From: Firmicutes bacterium TM09-10
Lineage (GTDB): Bacteria > Bacillota > Clostridia > Lachnospirales > Lachnospiraceae
Direction of reading: 5' to 3'
Assembly: GCA_003481005.1 (NCBI GenBank)
Contig: QUKC01000030.1
Location: 1 to 21,819, forward strand
DNA length: 21,819 nt
Position numbers and translations under genes: made by a program. Of this stretch, positions 1-7,363 are shown in pieces; within the stretch, counting starts at the first letter, position 1, and every line of letters starts with the position of its first letter. Under the pieces are notes generated by a model. The model was not told the origin of the DNA. It saw nothing but the letters and a program-made list of their open reading frames with translations, and ran no database searches.

Positions 1-18
1 TGAGGGGCAGGGGAGTTG

Positions 19-40
19 AATAGGCGAAGCCTATTTTTTA
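19..40 (+). terminator. Rho-independent terminator of an upstream gene
   Basis: A perfect 7-bp stem (AATAGGC / GCCTATT) with a GAA loop is followed directly by a T run. It ends the transcript of a gene lying left of the window. Confidence 0.75.
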
Positions 41-88
41 TTGATTTGATAGACGGAAATCTTCTTATAAGCCCGCGCAAGTGTTTAT

Positions 89-123
89 AAAACCTTGCGA
101 AAATGGCTTAAAATCAAGGTTTT
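89..123. repeat. 9-bp inverted repeat in the leader of the first gene
   Basis: AAAACCTTG (89-97) and CAAGGTTTT (115-123) form a perfect inverted repeat with a 17-nt spacer. No T tract beyond the base composition of the arm follows, so it is more likely a protein-binding site or leader hairpin than a terminator. A second small signal nearby is a direct repeat GGCACCA at 180-186 and 191-197, 20 bp before the first start codon. Function unknown. Confidence 0.45.
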
Positions 124-216
124 CCGCGTATCGTCATTTATCTTGCCGTATCTCCGTATAAGATGATTTTGTAAGACCGGGCACCATTTTGGCACCACAG
201 ATTATAGGAGGACGAC

Positions 217-579
217 ATGAAAAACGTACTTTTAGACAAGGGTATTATACTCCCGTCCGGCGAAATCAGCAAGGATAAGGTAAACCTTGTCGCCGGGGCA
301 ATCACGCAGTCATTCGCAGAAATGGTATGGGTAACGACAGGCGGCGACATGGAAACCGTAAACCGCTTGACCGACGTACTTGTTACCATGAACACCCCCG
401 CCGACCGGGGGAAGCTGTTCAAAATCATAAAAATGCTCTATGGGCTTATGGGCTTGCCCTTTTCCGAAGAAGCCGAGCCTATGGACGCAGACCCCGCCGT
501 TTTGGAATACTTCATTTTTTCCTTTACGGCAGACTTTGGCGAAGTCATACAAGACCTCATAGCCGAAGAAGCAGAATAA
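217..579 (+). CDS. Unknown ICE backbone protein, 120 aa
   Basis: I do not recognise a named family. The start at 217 is preceded by a strong ribosome binding site (ATAGGAGGACGAC). The protein is acidic, ends in a Glu-rich tail (IAEEAE), and has no obvious signal peptide; the stretch around residues 65-80 (KIIKMLYGLMGLPF) is hydrophobic but short. It sits alone between a terminator (19-40) and another terminator (592-639), so it is probably a single-gene transcript at the head of the ICE replication/transfer region. Real coding is supported by the ribosome site, the ICE-like codon use and the terminator just downstream. Function is open. Confidence 0.75.
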   Translation: MKNVLLDKGIILPSGEISKDKVNLVAGAITQSFAEMVWVTTGGDMETVNRLTDVLVTMNTPADRGKLFKIIKMLYGLMGLPFSEEAEPMDADPAVLEYFIFSFTADFGEVIQDLIAEEAE

Positions 580-591
580 CGCACCGCACAG

Positions 592-639
592 GCGGCGTTT
601 CTCACTTCCCACAAGGAAGAACAGGAACGCCGCTTTTTT
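592..639 (+). terminator. Rho-independent terminator after the 120-aa gene
   Basis: The arms GCGGCGTT (592-599) and AACGCCGC (626-633) are perfectly complementary and are followed by six T residues. This separates the first gene from the replication-type gene at 790. Confidence 0.8.
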
Positions 640-649
640 CATGCCCTTT

Positions 650-761
650 GTTACGCAGTAGGCAGGAAAAAGCCCTTGATTTATGCGGCTTTGCGGGCGC
701 GGTTTTCAGCGGATAAGGGATTGATACCTAAACCCTCAAAATCGCGTTTCTATTGCGTAAC
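650..761. repeat. 112-bp element with inverted termini, copy 1
   Basis: The unit begins GTTACGCAGTAG (650-661) and ends CTATTGCGTAAC (750-761); the ends are inverted repeats matching at 11 of 12 positions. A second unit of exactly the same length lies at 15574-15685. The shared blocks CCTTGATTTA and TTTCTAYTGCGTAAC sit at identical offsets (24 and 97) in both. It fills the gap between a terminator and the ribosome site of the 790 gene. No ORF fits. It could be a MITE-like repeat, a structured RNA leader or a binding site. Confidence 0.7.
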
Positions 762-789
762 AGGTATGCAGCAAAGGAGTGATGAAGCT

Positions 790-1791
790 ATGGCAGTTTT
801 CAGAGTGGAGCGCAACAAGGGCTATACGGTTATGAGCAACCACCACTTACGCAATAAGGAGCTATCCCTAAAGGCAAAAGGGCTGTTATCGCAAATGCTG
901 TCCTTGCCGGAGGATTGGGACTATACCCTTGCGGGGCTGTCCTTTATCAACCGGGAGAAAATCGACGCTATCCGGGAAGCCGTTAAGGAACTGGAACGCG
1001 CCGGGTATATCGTCCGTTCAAGGGAGCGCGACGAGAAAGGACGCTTGCGCGGCACAGACTATGTAATCTTTGAGCAGCCGCAGACCCCGCCTGTATCGGA
1101 TTTACCTACATTGGAAAATCCAACATTGGATAATCCAACGTTGGAAAAACCTACGCAGGAAAAACCTACGTTGGAAAATCCAACGCAATTAAATAAAGAT
1201 ATACAAAGAACTAACTTACCAAAAAAAGAAAAATCAAATACGGATTTATCAATTACCCATTCCATTCCTATCCATTCCGGGCGTTTGGAACAAACGCCTA
1301 TCCCTCTGCCTTATGGCGAGGACGAAACGGCACAGCCGCAGGAAAGGAAAAGAACGGAAAGGAACGACGCTTATAGAGTGTATGAGGAAATTATCAAAGA
1401 CAATATCGCCTATGACATTCTCTTACAGGACAGAAGCCTTGACCGCGACCGTCTGAATGAAATTGTTGACCTCATGCTTGAAACCGTCTGTACGGCAAGA
1501 AAGAAAATCCGTATTGCCGGGGACGATTACCCCGCCGAGCTTGTGAAGTCAAAGTTTATGAAGCTGAACAGCGAACATATCCGCTTTGTGCTTGACTGTA
1601 TGCAGGAGAACACCACGAAAATCCGCAACATCAAGCAGTACCTAAAGGCGGTGCTTTTCAATGCCCCGTCTACCATTGACAGCTACTATACTTCCCTTGT
1701 CGCTCACGACATGGCAAGCGGCGCATTATCCGGCAAGCCTAAATACGGCGACCCGGACTACTACACCTACAACGAGGGCGAAAGCCTGTAA
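790..1791 (+). CDS. Winged-helix replication-type protein with DUF6017 C-terminus
   Basis: The 333-aa protein has an N-terminal winged-helix DNA-binding region (about residues 5-95: FRVERNKGYTVMSNHHLRNK, then LSLKAKGLLSQMLSLPEDW), typical of HTH_36/replication-initiator-like proteins of ICEs and plasmids. A linker of five-residue repeats beginning Pro-Thr (residues 106-135) follows. The C-terminal region from about residue 195 resembles DUF6017. The start at 790 is chosen because AAAGGAG at 773-779 precedes it and the conserved MAVFRVERN motif begins there; the frame is open upstream to 676, but that part is the 112-bp repeat. A role in initiating ICE replication or regulating the downstream genes is inferred. 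The gene for DUF5348 follows after 23 bp, so they are probably co-transcribed. Confidence 0.85.
   Translation: MAVFRVERNKGYTVMSNHHLRNKELSLKAKGLLSQMLSLPEDWDYTLAGLSFINREKIDAIREAVKELERAGYIVRSRERDEKGRLRGTDYVIFEQPQTPPVSDLPTLENPTLDNPTLEKPTQEKPTLENPTQLNKDIQRTNLPKKEKSNTDLSITHSIPIHSGRLEQTPIPLPYGEDETAQPQERKRTERNDAYRVYEEIIKDNIAYDILLQDRSLDRDRLNEIVDLMLETVCTARKKIRIAGDDYPAELVKSKFMKLNSEHIRFVLDCMQENTTKIRNIKQYLKAVLFNAPSTIDSYYTSLVAHDMASGALSGKPKYGDPDYYTYNEGESL
1105..1194 (+). repeat. Six tandem 15-bp units inside the replication-type gene
   Basis: Consecutive 15-bp units start at 1105, 1120, 1135, 1150, 1165 and 1180, each close to CCWACRTTGGAAAAT, with the last most diverged. They encode Pro-Thr-Leu-Glu-Asn type pentapeptides. 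Units contain CCAAC and GTTGG halves that form short palindromes, e.g. CCAACGTTGG at 1135-1144. In some plasmid initiator genes (RepA_N family) the origin repeats lie in the middle of the coding region; whether this is the case here is inference. Confidence 0.85.
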
Positions 1792-1814
1792 ACGAAAAAA
1801 GGAGGATTTACCAC

Positions 1815-2033
1815 ATGGCACAGAAAACAGGAGCTTTAATTTTTGACGAAACCGCTGACCGCTACGATATTCGCTTTGATATTGCCGACTATTACGGCGG
1901 CTTGCATTGCGGCGAGTGCATGGACGTATTCACAGGCGGCAAATGGAAGCCGACCCGGATTGAGTACGGGGACAACTGGTATCTTGTAGGTATCCGCGCC
2001 GAGGACTTGAACGGGCTGCGGGTGCGGATTTAA
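1815..2033 (+). CDS. DUF5348 domain protein, 72 aa
   Basis: A small acidic protein (MAQKTGALIFDETADRYD at the N-terminus, WYLVGIRAEDLNGLRVRI at the end) of the DUF5348 family, common in Tn1549-like ICEs of Clostridia. The start has AAAAGGAGG a few bases upstream. Family members are small single-domain proteins of this length, so it looks complete. It follows the replication-type gene by 23 bp and is followed by a hairpin/T-run terminator. Its biochemical role is unknown; the beta-rich pattern with conserved aromatic and Gly residues is what identifies it. Confidence 0.8.
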   Translation: MAQKTGALIFDETADRYDIRFDIADYYGGLHCGECMDVFTGGKWKPTRIEYGDNWYLVGIRAEDLNGLRVRI

Positions 2034-2035
2034 CG

Positions 2036-2065
2036 GGGCGGCGTGAAGAACGGACGCCCTTTTTT
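2036..2065 (+). terminator. Terminator after the DUF5348 gene
   Basis: GGGCG (2036-2040) pairs with CGCCC (2055-2059), followed by six T residues. A competing stem GGCGTGAA (2040-2047) / TTCACGCC (2064-2071) overlaps it, so two alternative folds are possible. Confidence 0.55.
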
Positions 2066-2130
2066 CACGCCCAAAAGCGGCGTACCACCTTAACACTATC
2101 ACTACTACCGGGAAAGGAGGACGGTAAACA

Positions 2131-2607
2131 TTGCAAGATGAAATCAACGAAAAAGTGGTTGCGCTCTCTGTCAAGGGAGCGAAGCTGACCGCTGAAACGC
2201 TGCAAAAGGCAATCAAAGCCATGCTTGCACAGGCAAAAAAGCAGCAGGAAAAACAGCCCCACGGGAAGCAGACCCTAAAGCAGCTTGCGAAGCAGAACGC
2301 GGGGCTATCCAACATTGAGATAACCGAGGGCAATATCAAAGCCTTTGAGCAGACGGCAAAAAAATACGGTATCGACTTTGCCCTAAAGAAAGACAGCACC
2401 GAAACGCCGCCCCGTTATCTCGTCTTTTTCAAGGGGCGGGACGCGGACGCTCTGACCGCAGCCTTTAAGGAGTTTTCCGCAAAGAAGCTGACACAGGAGC
2501 AAAAGCCCTCTATCCGAAAGGCACTTGCCACATTCCGGGAAGCAGCAAAGCAGCTTAACGCGAACCGTCAAAAGACAAAATACAAGGACAGGGAGGTATC
2601 GCTATGA
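2131..2607 (+). CDS. pcfB: PcfB family (DUF3801) relaxosome-associated protein
   Basis: The 158-aa protein matches the PcfB/DUF3801 pattern: an N-terminal helix (DEINEKVVALSVKGAKLTAE), the block NAGLSNIEITEGNIKAFEQTA and the block PPRYLVFFKGRDADALTAAF. PcfB of pCF10 is an accessory relaxosome protein that helps load DNA onto the coupling protein. The start is TTG at 2131, with AAAGGAGG at 2113-2120; no in-frame ATG lies near it. Its stop overlaps the virD4 start (ATGA), which fits translational coupling of the adaptor with the coupling protein. It appears intact although its partner gene is broken. Confidence 0.85.
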   Translation: MQDEINEKVVALSVKGAKLTAETLQKAIKAMLAQAKKQQEKQPHGKQTLKQLAKQNAGLSNIEITEGNIKAFEQTAKKYGIDFALKKDSTETPPRYLVFFKGRDADALTAAFKEFSAKKLTQEQKPSIRKALATFREAAKQLNANRQKTKYKDREVSL

Positions 2608-3140
2608 AGCCGAATATCAAGAAGCTGCTTATCCTAAACGCCCCCTATCTGCTCTTTGTGTATCTCTTTGATAAAGTCGGACAGGCGGTGCGGCTCTCGC
2701 CGGGGGCTGACCTCTCCGGCAAGCTGGTTTCCATTGGCAGCGGCTTTTCCGCTGCCTTTTCAAATGCCCTGCCGAGTTTTAACCCTATGGATTTGCTTAT
2801 CGGCATTGTCGGGGCTGTCGTTATCCGGCTTGCGGTCTATGTGAAAGGCAAGAACGCAAAGAAATACCGTAAGGGCATGGAGTACGGCTCTGCACGTTGG
2901 GGCAATGCCGAGGATATAAAGCCATATATCGACCCCATGTTTGAAAATAACGTGCTGCTGACGCAGACCGAAAGGCTGATGATGAGCAGCCGCCCGAAGC
3001 ACCCGAAGTATGCAAGAAACAAAAACGTGCTTGTCATCGGCGGCTCCGGCAGCGGCAAAACAAGGTTTTTTGTAAAGCCCAACTTAATGCAAATGCACAG
3101 CAGCTATGTTGTCACAGACCCGAATGGTAATTTACAATAA
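2604..3140 (+). pseudogene. virD4: VirD4/TraG coupling protein, 5' fragment cut by the nested element
   Basis: The reading frame encodes 178 aa of a type IV coupling protein, normally around 600 aa. Visible are two membrane segments (about residues 8-28 and 55-75), the motif YGSARWG, and the Walker A GGSGSGKT (residues 146-153). The frame follows the family to YVVTDP and then runs out of ICE sequence at 3122, ending in a short foreign tail and a stop at 3138-3140. Walker B and the rest of the ATPase are missing, so it cannot work as a coupling protein. The missing 3' part is not present elsewhere in the window. Confidence 0.9.
3122..3134 (+). repeat. Predicted left end of the nested element
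   Basis: GA at 3122-3123 is followed by ATGGTAATTTA. Read inward from the opposite end, the right terminus gives AAGGGTGTTTA, matching at 7 of the first 11-12 positions without gaps. Tn4451 ends are also imperfect inverted repeats of about 12 bp. The recombinase start lies only 62 bp inside. Confidence 0.5.
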
Positions 3141-3183
3141 GGATAAAGGGAGCGCGCACCCTCAAGAAAGGAGGTTACACCCC

Positions 3184-5544
3184 ATGAAGAAACAGCCGGA
3201 CAAGGGAAAAATCACAGCCCTGTACGAGCGTCTTTCCCATGACGATGAGCGAGCCGGGGAAAGCGTGTCGATAGAAAACCAAAAGCGCATTTTGGAGGAC
3301 TACGCCCAAAAGAACGGCTTTACGAATATCCGGCACTTCACCGATGACGGAGTGCGGGGAACGACTTTCAAGCGTCCGGGGCTGGACGCTATGCTGGAAG
3401 AAATCCGGGCGGGAAATGTGGCTACGGTCATTATCAAAGACCAAAGCAGGATTGGCCGTGATGTTGTCGAAGTGGGGCTTTTGAAGCGCACCTTTGACGA
3501 GTACCATGTACGCTTTATTGCGGCAAATGACAACCTTGATACCGCCAACGGCTTTGATATAATGTCCATTTTCCGAGATGTGATAAACGAGTGGTATGTT
3601 GCCGACACCAGCCGGAAAATCAAGACCGTTTTCAAGTCGAGAATGGAAAAGGGCTTGCGCTGCTCCGGCAGCGTCAGCTATGGCTACCTTGCGTCCAAGG
3701 AGAACAAGGGCGAATGGGTAATCGACGAGGAAGCCGCCGCCGTTGTGCGCCGTATCTTCCACAGCGTTGTTGCCGGGGAGAGTATCGCCAGCATAGCAAG
3801 GGCACTCCGCGCCGAGAAAATCCCTATCCCGTCCGAGCATTGGAAGCGGATAGGCGCACCCGTCCGGTCGGCGAAGTACACAGACCCCTACGCATGGTCA
3901 ACAACAACTATCAGCTATATCCTCAAACGCCCGGAGTACACAGGGCGCAAGGTTTTAGGGAAAACCGTCTGCGAGAACTACAAGACCAAAAGCACCCGCA
4001 AGACCGCGCCGGAGGAACAGTATATTTTTGACGGGGAAATCCCCGCCATTGTGGACGAGGAAACATGGAACACCGTCCAGCGGCTTATGGGAACAAAACG
4101 CCGCGCCCCCAAGCGGCAGAACACCCCAAACCGCTTGACCGGGCTTCTCTACTGCGCCGACTGCGGCGCGAAGCTGACCCACCGCAGCAGCCTTGTGCAA
4201 GGCAAGTATCTGGACGACGCTTTTGTGTGTTCCAGCTACCGCCAGCTTACCCGCGACTGCACCATGCACTATATCCCCACCGCGAAAATGGAAGCCGCCA
4301 TTCTTGCCGCAATCCAGCGCGTGAGCTGGTATGTACGGCACAATGAAGCGGAGTTTATCGAGCGTGTGCGGAAAGCCACCGACCAGCACCAAGAAAATGC
4401 CGTCAAGGAGTACCGGCAGAAAGTGAGCAAGGCGCAGCGGCGGTATAAGGAGCTGGACGGGCTTGTAAAAAAGCTGTACGAGGGAAACGCCACAGGCAAG
4501 ATACCCGATAAGCACTTTACCCGTCTGCTTGCCGAATATGACGAGGAACAGACCGGGCTGGAAGCCGCTATCGCACAATGGCAGGAAGCAATCGAGAGCT
4601 GGAACGCCGACAGGCTGAAAACAGATAAGTTTATCGAGCTTGTGAGCCGCTACACCGACTTTTCCGAATTGACAACGCCCATGCTCAACGAGTTTATCGA
4701 GAAAGTGGTTGTCCATGAGGGCGAGGGGCGCGGGAACAGCCGCCGCCAGCGGATAGATATTTACCTCAACTTCATCGGCGCGTTTGAAGTCCCCGCCCAT
4801 ATCGTTACCCCAATGGAAGCCGAGGAACAACGCCGCCAGCAGGAGGAACAGGCGGCAAAGGAAGCCCGTTCACAGGAGCTTGCCAAAGCGCGGGAGGAAA
4901 AGCGCAAGGCAGAGAAGCGGGAGTTTACCGCGAGGAAGAAAGCGGGCTTGCTGACCCCGGAGGAACAGGCGGCAGACGAAGCGCGGTTAGCCCATAACCG
5001 GGCATGGCAAAAGGAATGGCGGAAGAAACGGAAAGCCGCCGAGCCGCCCAAGCCCCCGAAGCCGAAATCCTTAAAGGAGCTTGCCGCGCTGCAAAAGGCC
5101 GGAGCCGACCTCACGCCGGAGGAAGCAGAACGCCTTGCCGCTTACCGCGAGAGGAAAAACCGCCAGCACAAGGCATGGTATGAACGGCAGAAAGCAGCGC
5201 AGCCGCCCAAGCCCCGGACGCTCAAAGAGCTTGCCGCCGCGCAAGTCGCGGGACAGCCCCTCACGCCAGAGGAAACAGAACGCCTTGAAGCCAGCCGGAG
5301 CCGGAAGAAGAACGCCTACCAAGAACTGAAAGCCCAAGCGGAAACCGACCCCGCCGCAGCCGCCGAGCTTGCAAGGCGGCGGGCTTACCACTCGGAAGCC
5401 ACCAAGAAATCCCGCCAGAAGATGTACGAGGAAGCCGCAGCCGGAAACCCCGCAGCCCAAGCCCGGTATGAGAACTTCCTTGCTGCAAGGCGGGAGAACT
5501 ACCACAGGAAGAAGCACGACGAGAAAGGAGAACAAATCGCATGA
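3184..5544 (+). CDS. tnpX: Large serine recombinase (TnpX-like) with an extended repeat tail
   Basis: This 786-aa site-specific recombinase should excise and integrate the element. The start at 3184 has AAGAAAGGAGG upstream; the in-frame ATG at 3106 lies in VirD4 sequence and is rejected. The N-terminal resolvase domain (about 9-165) shows YERLS with catalytic Ser18 and later IIKDQSRIGRD with the arginine-rich active-site motif. A recombinase domain (about 190-300) follows, then a zinc ribbon with C324, C327, C349 and C359, a coiled coil (about 400-470) and a DUF4368-like block (about 470-540). From about residue 545 a long charged tail contains three related ~48-residue units (KELAA..AG..LTPEE.ERL...R), each rich in Lys, Glu and PPKP. 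The gene overlaps tnpV by an ATGA. Confidence 0.93.
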   Translation: MKKQPDKGKITALYERLSHDDERAGESVSIENQKRILEDYAQKNGFTNIRHFTDDGVRGTTFKRPGLDAMLEEIRAGNVATVIIKDQSRIGRDVVEVGLLKRTFDEYHVRFIAANDNLDTANGFDIMSIFRDVINEWYVADTSRKIKTVFKSRMEKGLRCSGSVSYGYLASKENKGEWVIDEEAAAVVRRIFHSVVAGESIASIARALRAEKIPIPSEHWKRIGAPVRSAKYTDPYAWSTTTISYILKRPEYTGRKVLGKTVCENYKTKSTRKTAPEEQYIFDGEIPAIVDEETWNTVQRLMGTKRRAPKRQNTPNRLTGLLYCADCGAKLTHRSSLVQGKYLDDAFVCSSYRQLTRDCTMHYIPTAKMEAAILAAIQRVSWYVRHNEAEFIERVRKATDQHQENAVKEYRQKVSKAQRRYKELDGLVKKLYEGNATGKIPDKHFTRLLAEYDEEQTGLEAAIAQWQEAIESWNADRLKTDKFIELVSRYTDFSELTTPMLNEFIEKVVVHEGEGRGNSRRQRIDIYLNFIGAFEVPAHIVTPMEAEEQRRQQEEQAAKEARSQELAKAREEKRKAEKREFTARKKAGLLTPEEQAADEARLAHNRAWQKEWRKKRKAAEPPKPPKPKSLKELAALQKAGADLTPEEAERLAAYRERKNRQHKAWYERQKAAQPPKPRTLKELAAAQVAGQPLTPEETERLEASRSRKKNAYQELKAQAETDPAAAAELARRRAYHSEATKKSRQKMYEEAAAGNPAAQARYENFLAARRENYHRKKHDEKGEQIA

Positions 5545-5867
5545 GAAGATTGATTGATAACGGGAACCGCCCCATTACCCCAAAGCCCCATATCGGCCAC
5601 TACGGGCGGCTGCGGAAAGCCTATCTGGAACAATACCGCCACCGCCTTTATACCGCCCTTGTAGCCAGCGAGAAGCTATACCCCCACCTTGCGGAAACAG
5701 ACCGGGCGGCGCGGGATATGCTGGACTACCTCATGCCCCGCCTTGCCAGAGAAGCGGGAGCCACCGAAGCCCTCAAAGCCGCCGACCCGATGAAATGGGT
5801 AGGTTTGATGAACAACTGCAAGGCGATAGCCGAGGAAATCGTAATGCATGAGTTAATCTATGTTTAA
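5541..5867 (+). CDS. tnpV: TnpV family transposon-encoded protein
   Basis: The 108-aa protein matches TnpV of Tn4451-like elements: HIGHYGRLRKAYLEQYRHRLYTALV, then a conserved helical C-terminal part ending DPMKWVGLMNNCKAIAEEIVMHELIYV. Its role is not established in the family; the position directly after the recombinase is conserved. The start codon overlaps the recombinase stop (ATGA), so translation is coupled. A strong terminator 40 bp downstream closes the two-gene unit. Confidence 0.85.
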   Translation: MRRLIDNGNRPITPKPHIGHYGRLRKAYLEQYRHRLYTALVASEKLYPHLAETDRAARDMLDYLMPRLAREAGATEALKAADPMKWVGLMNNCKAIAEEIVMHELIYV

Positions 5868-5907
5868 CGGTCAAGAGCCGGAAAAATCGGAAATCTTGCG
5901 ATAACAG

Positions 5908-5944
5908 CCGCCCTGACGAACCATTCCCCGTCCGGGCGGTTTTT
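5908..5944 (+). terminator. Terminator of the recombinase-tnpV unit
   Basis: CCGCCC (5908-5913) pairs with GGGCGG (5934-5939), followed by five T residues. Just outside it, GTCAAGAGCCGG occurs twice (about 5870 and 5971) as a direct repeat flanking the hairpin, so the intergenic segment may be a small duplication. Confidence 0.75.
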
Positions 5945-6038
5945 ATCGTCAAAAACGCCGTTTTCTCCAAGTCAAGAGCCGGAGAAAACACCCGAAAAAT
6001 GCCCCTATTGCATAACAGGGGCGCAGAAAGGAGAGCTT

Positions 6039-6335
6039 ATGAGAACAGGGCTTACCAAGCGGGAAAAGACCACCGACATTTGGTTTGACGAGAAAGACCC
6101 CCTTATCCATATCCGCACCCACAACACCGCCTTGAAGAAGCGTCTGCTTGCATACAGCCGCCGTTATCCGGCGATCTGCCAGCAGACCGACGCAGACCCG
6201 GAAACGGGCTGCATGGAGTTTGATATTGAGAAAGGCCGCTTCTCTTTCCGTCTGACCGCCCCATACAGTGAGGAACGGCGGGAAGCAGCGCGGCAGTTTG
6301 CCAAGGAAAACAATGCCGCCAGCAGACTGAAATGA
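6039..6335 (+). CDS. Unknown element-encoded protein, 98 aa
   Basis: The protein starts MRTGLTKREKTTDIWFDEKD and contains SFRLTAPYSEERREAARQFAKEN near the end. I do not recognise a named family with certainty; similar small proteins are carried by ICEs and mobilizable elements of Clostridia. A ribosome site AGAAAGGAGAG lies just upstream. A hairpin with arms GCCCCT (6001-6006) and AGGGGC (6017-6022) lies just before that site and could affect translation. Codon use matches the recombinase and relaxase genes, unlike the AT-rich gene that follows. It is cytosolic and has no membrane segment. Confidence 0.7.
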   Translation: MRTGLTKREKTTDIWFDEKDPLIHIRTHNTALKKRLLAYSRRYPAICQQTDADPETGCMEFDIEKGRFSFRLTAPYSEERREAARQFAKENNAASRLK

Positions 6336-6357
6336 GGTGGATTTGTTCATAATCCTG

Positions 6358-6366
6358 TGCTATACT
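6358..6366 (+). promoter_or_regulatory. Extended -10 promoter for the AT-rich cargo gene
   Basis: TGCTATACT is an extended -10 (TG-N-TATACT) about 46 bp before the start at 6413. No good -35 lies at 16-18 bp, which is tolerated by extended -10 promoters. Confidence 0.45.
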
Positions 6367-6412
6367 TCTCTTGAAAAAAGAACAACAAATCGAAATTTTG
6401 AGGAGGTTTACT

Positions 6413-6982
6413 ATGATATATAAGTTTACGGAAGTATTAAACGATCTTGTTAATTATTTTATTCTTGGTGACATTTTACTACTGGAAAGTTGGAAAAGAG
6501 CCAATAATCTTTCAGACGATTTGGCAACGGAATTTACCACAAATGAAAGTGGGGATAGGGCTTTTAGTGAAGGTATTGTTATCCCCATGAGTGGCATTGA
6601 AAACTATCCTTATACCGTATTGTTTAATCTCTCTGGTGATAAACCGGAGTTGTGCAAAGGGGAAAGCCGATTGCAGTTTAGAAGGAGTGGTTATTCCCTC
6701 AAAGTGGATAATAATATGCTTATGCTTTTTACATGGCACATATTAAAACAGTTTACTCCCGAAAAAGTGAAAACTCTAATTTCTTATTACAGACAGAATA
6801 AAAAGCCAATTGTCGAACTTGCAAATGGCTGGTATCATATCGAGATTTTGGGTGGAGAAACCTTGCAGGACGGGGACTATGAGCCTACATTTGAATTTGT
6901 GATACAACCAATAGAAAATGAAGAAAAAGCCGCAAATGCTGATATGAATTTAAGCTTTGAAATTATAAGTTCTGCTTATTAA
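6413..6982 (+). CDS. Unknown AT-rich cargo protein, 189 aa
   Basis: I do not recognise the family. The start at 6413 is chosen over an upstream TTG (6371) because GAGGAGGTTTACT precedes it. The N-terminal part (MIYKFTEVLNDLVNYFILGD) is helical, followed by a beta-rich middle (GIVIPMSGIENYPYTVLFNL), a helical block (LMLFTWHILKQFTPEKVKTL) and a second beta region (VELANGWYHIEILGGE), ending in an acidic tail. There is no signal peptide. Base composition is clearly AT-rich compared with neighbouring genes, and it has its own promoter-like -10 and its own terminator. This is the classic cargo slot between tnpV and the mobilization genes of Tn4451-like elements. An immunity- or defence-type role is possible but is only inferred from the location. 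Confidence 0.75.
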   Translation: MIYKFTEVLNDLVNYFILGDILLLESWKRANNLSDDLATEFTTNESGDRAFSEGIVIPMSGIENYPYTVLFNLSGDKPELCKGESRLQFRRSGYSLKVDNNMLMLFTWHILKQFTPEKVKTLISYYRQNKKPIVELANGWYHIEILGGETLQDGDYEPTFEFVIQPIENEEKAANADMNLSFEIISSAY

Positions 6983-7001
6983 AACTAAATATATTATCCA
7001 C

Positions 7002-7033
7002 AAGGGCAGCCGAGAAAATCGACTGCCCTTTTT
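7002..7033 (+). terminator. Terminator of the AT-rich cargo gene
   Basis: AAGGGCAG (7002-7009) and CTGCCCTT (7023-7030) form a perfect 8-bp stem followed by a T run. Confidence 0.8.
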
Positions 7034-7065
7034 CCATGCCTACGGGCAGAAAGGAGCGACCAGCT

Positions 7066-7362
7066 ATGACGAAACCGAGGGAGAAAACCCGTGAGGAATT
7101 GACCGCCGAGATTGAGGAAGGCAAGAAGAAAATCCGGCAGTTTGAAAACCGGGAGAAAATCATCAAGCAGAAGCTATCCGTCGAGGAACGCAAGGCGAGA
7201 AACCACAGGCTTTGTAAGCGCGGCGGCTTCATGGAGAGCCTTGTGCCGGAGCTGATTGCCATGCCGGACGAGGACGCGAAAGCCTTTTTACGGCTTGCCT
7301 TGATGAGCGAGCCAGCACAGGAGTTTTTGAAAAAACGAGCCGGGGACGGGAATGCGGAGTAA
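7066..7362 (+). CDS. DUF3847 mobilization-associated protein
   Basis: The 98-aa protein is highly charged and mostly helical, with the DUF3847 signature: REELTAEIEEGKKKIRQFEN, then KARNHRLCKRGGFMESLVPEL. The start at 7066 has AAAGGAG 10 bp upstream; the upstream in-frame ATG at 7036 is rejected because it lies in the terminator of the preceding gene. Members of this family occur next to MobA/MobL relaxase genes and probably act as accessory relaxosome or DNA-binding proteins, as suggested for TnpY-position genes. The oriT-like site begins 2 bp after its stop codon. Confidence 0.82.
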   Translation: MTKPREKTREELTAEIEEGKKKIRQFENREKIIKQKLSVEERKARNHRLCKRGGFMESLVPELIAMPDEDAKAFLRLALMSEPAQEFLKKRAGDGNAE

Positions 7363-7363
7363 T

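Noticed and set aside
650..761. 112-bp element as an integron attC site
   Set aside because: The ends read GTTACGC and GCGTAAC in the wrong order and do not fit the RYYYAAC/GTTRRRY core sites; no integron integrase is present.
1105..1194. Tandem repeats as a CRISPR array
   Set aside because: Units are 15 bp, directly adjacent and in reading frame, with no spacers and no cas genes.
1059..1265. Minus-strand frame with GFSNVGFS-type repeats
   Set aside because: It is the antisense reading of the 15-bp tandem repeats in the replication-type gene.
3106..3183. N-terminal extension of the recombinase to the ATG at 3106
   Set aside because: Those residues are coded by VirD4 sequence and the left element end; a strong ribosome site marks the start at 3184.
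3955..4830. 291-residue open frame on the minus strand inside the serine recombinase
   Set aside because: It mirrors the codon bias of the recombinase gene, has no ribosome site, and its translation has no coherent domain pattern.
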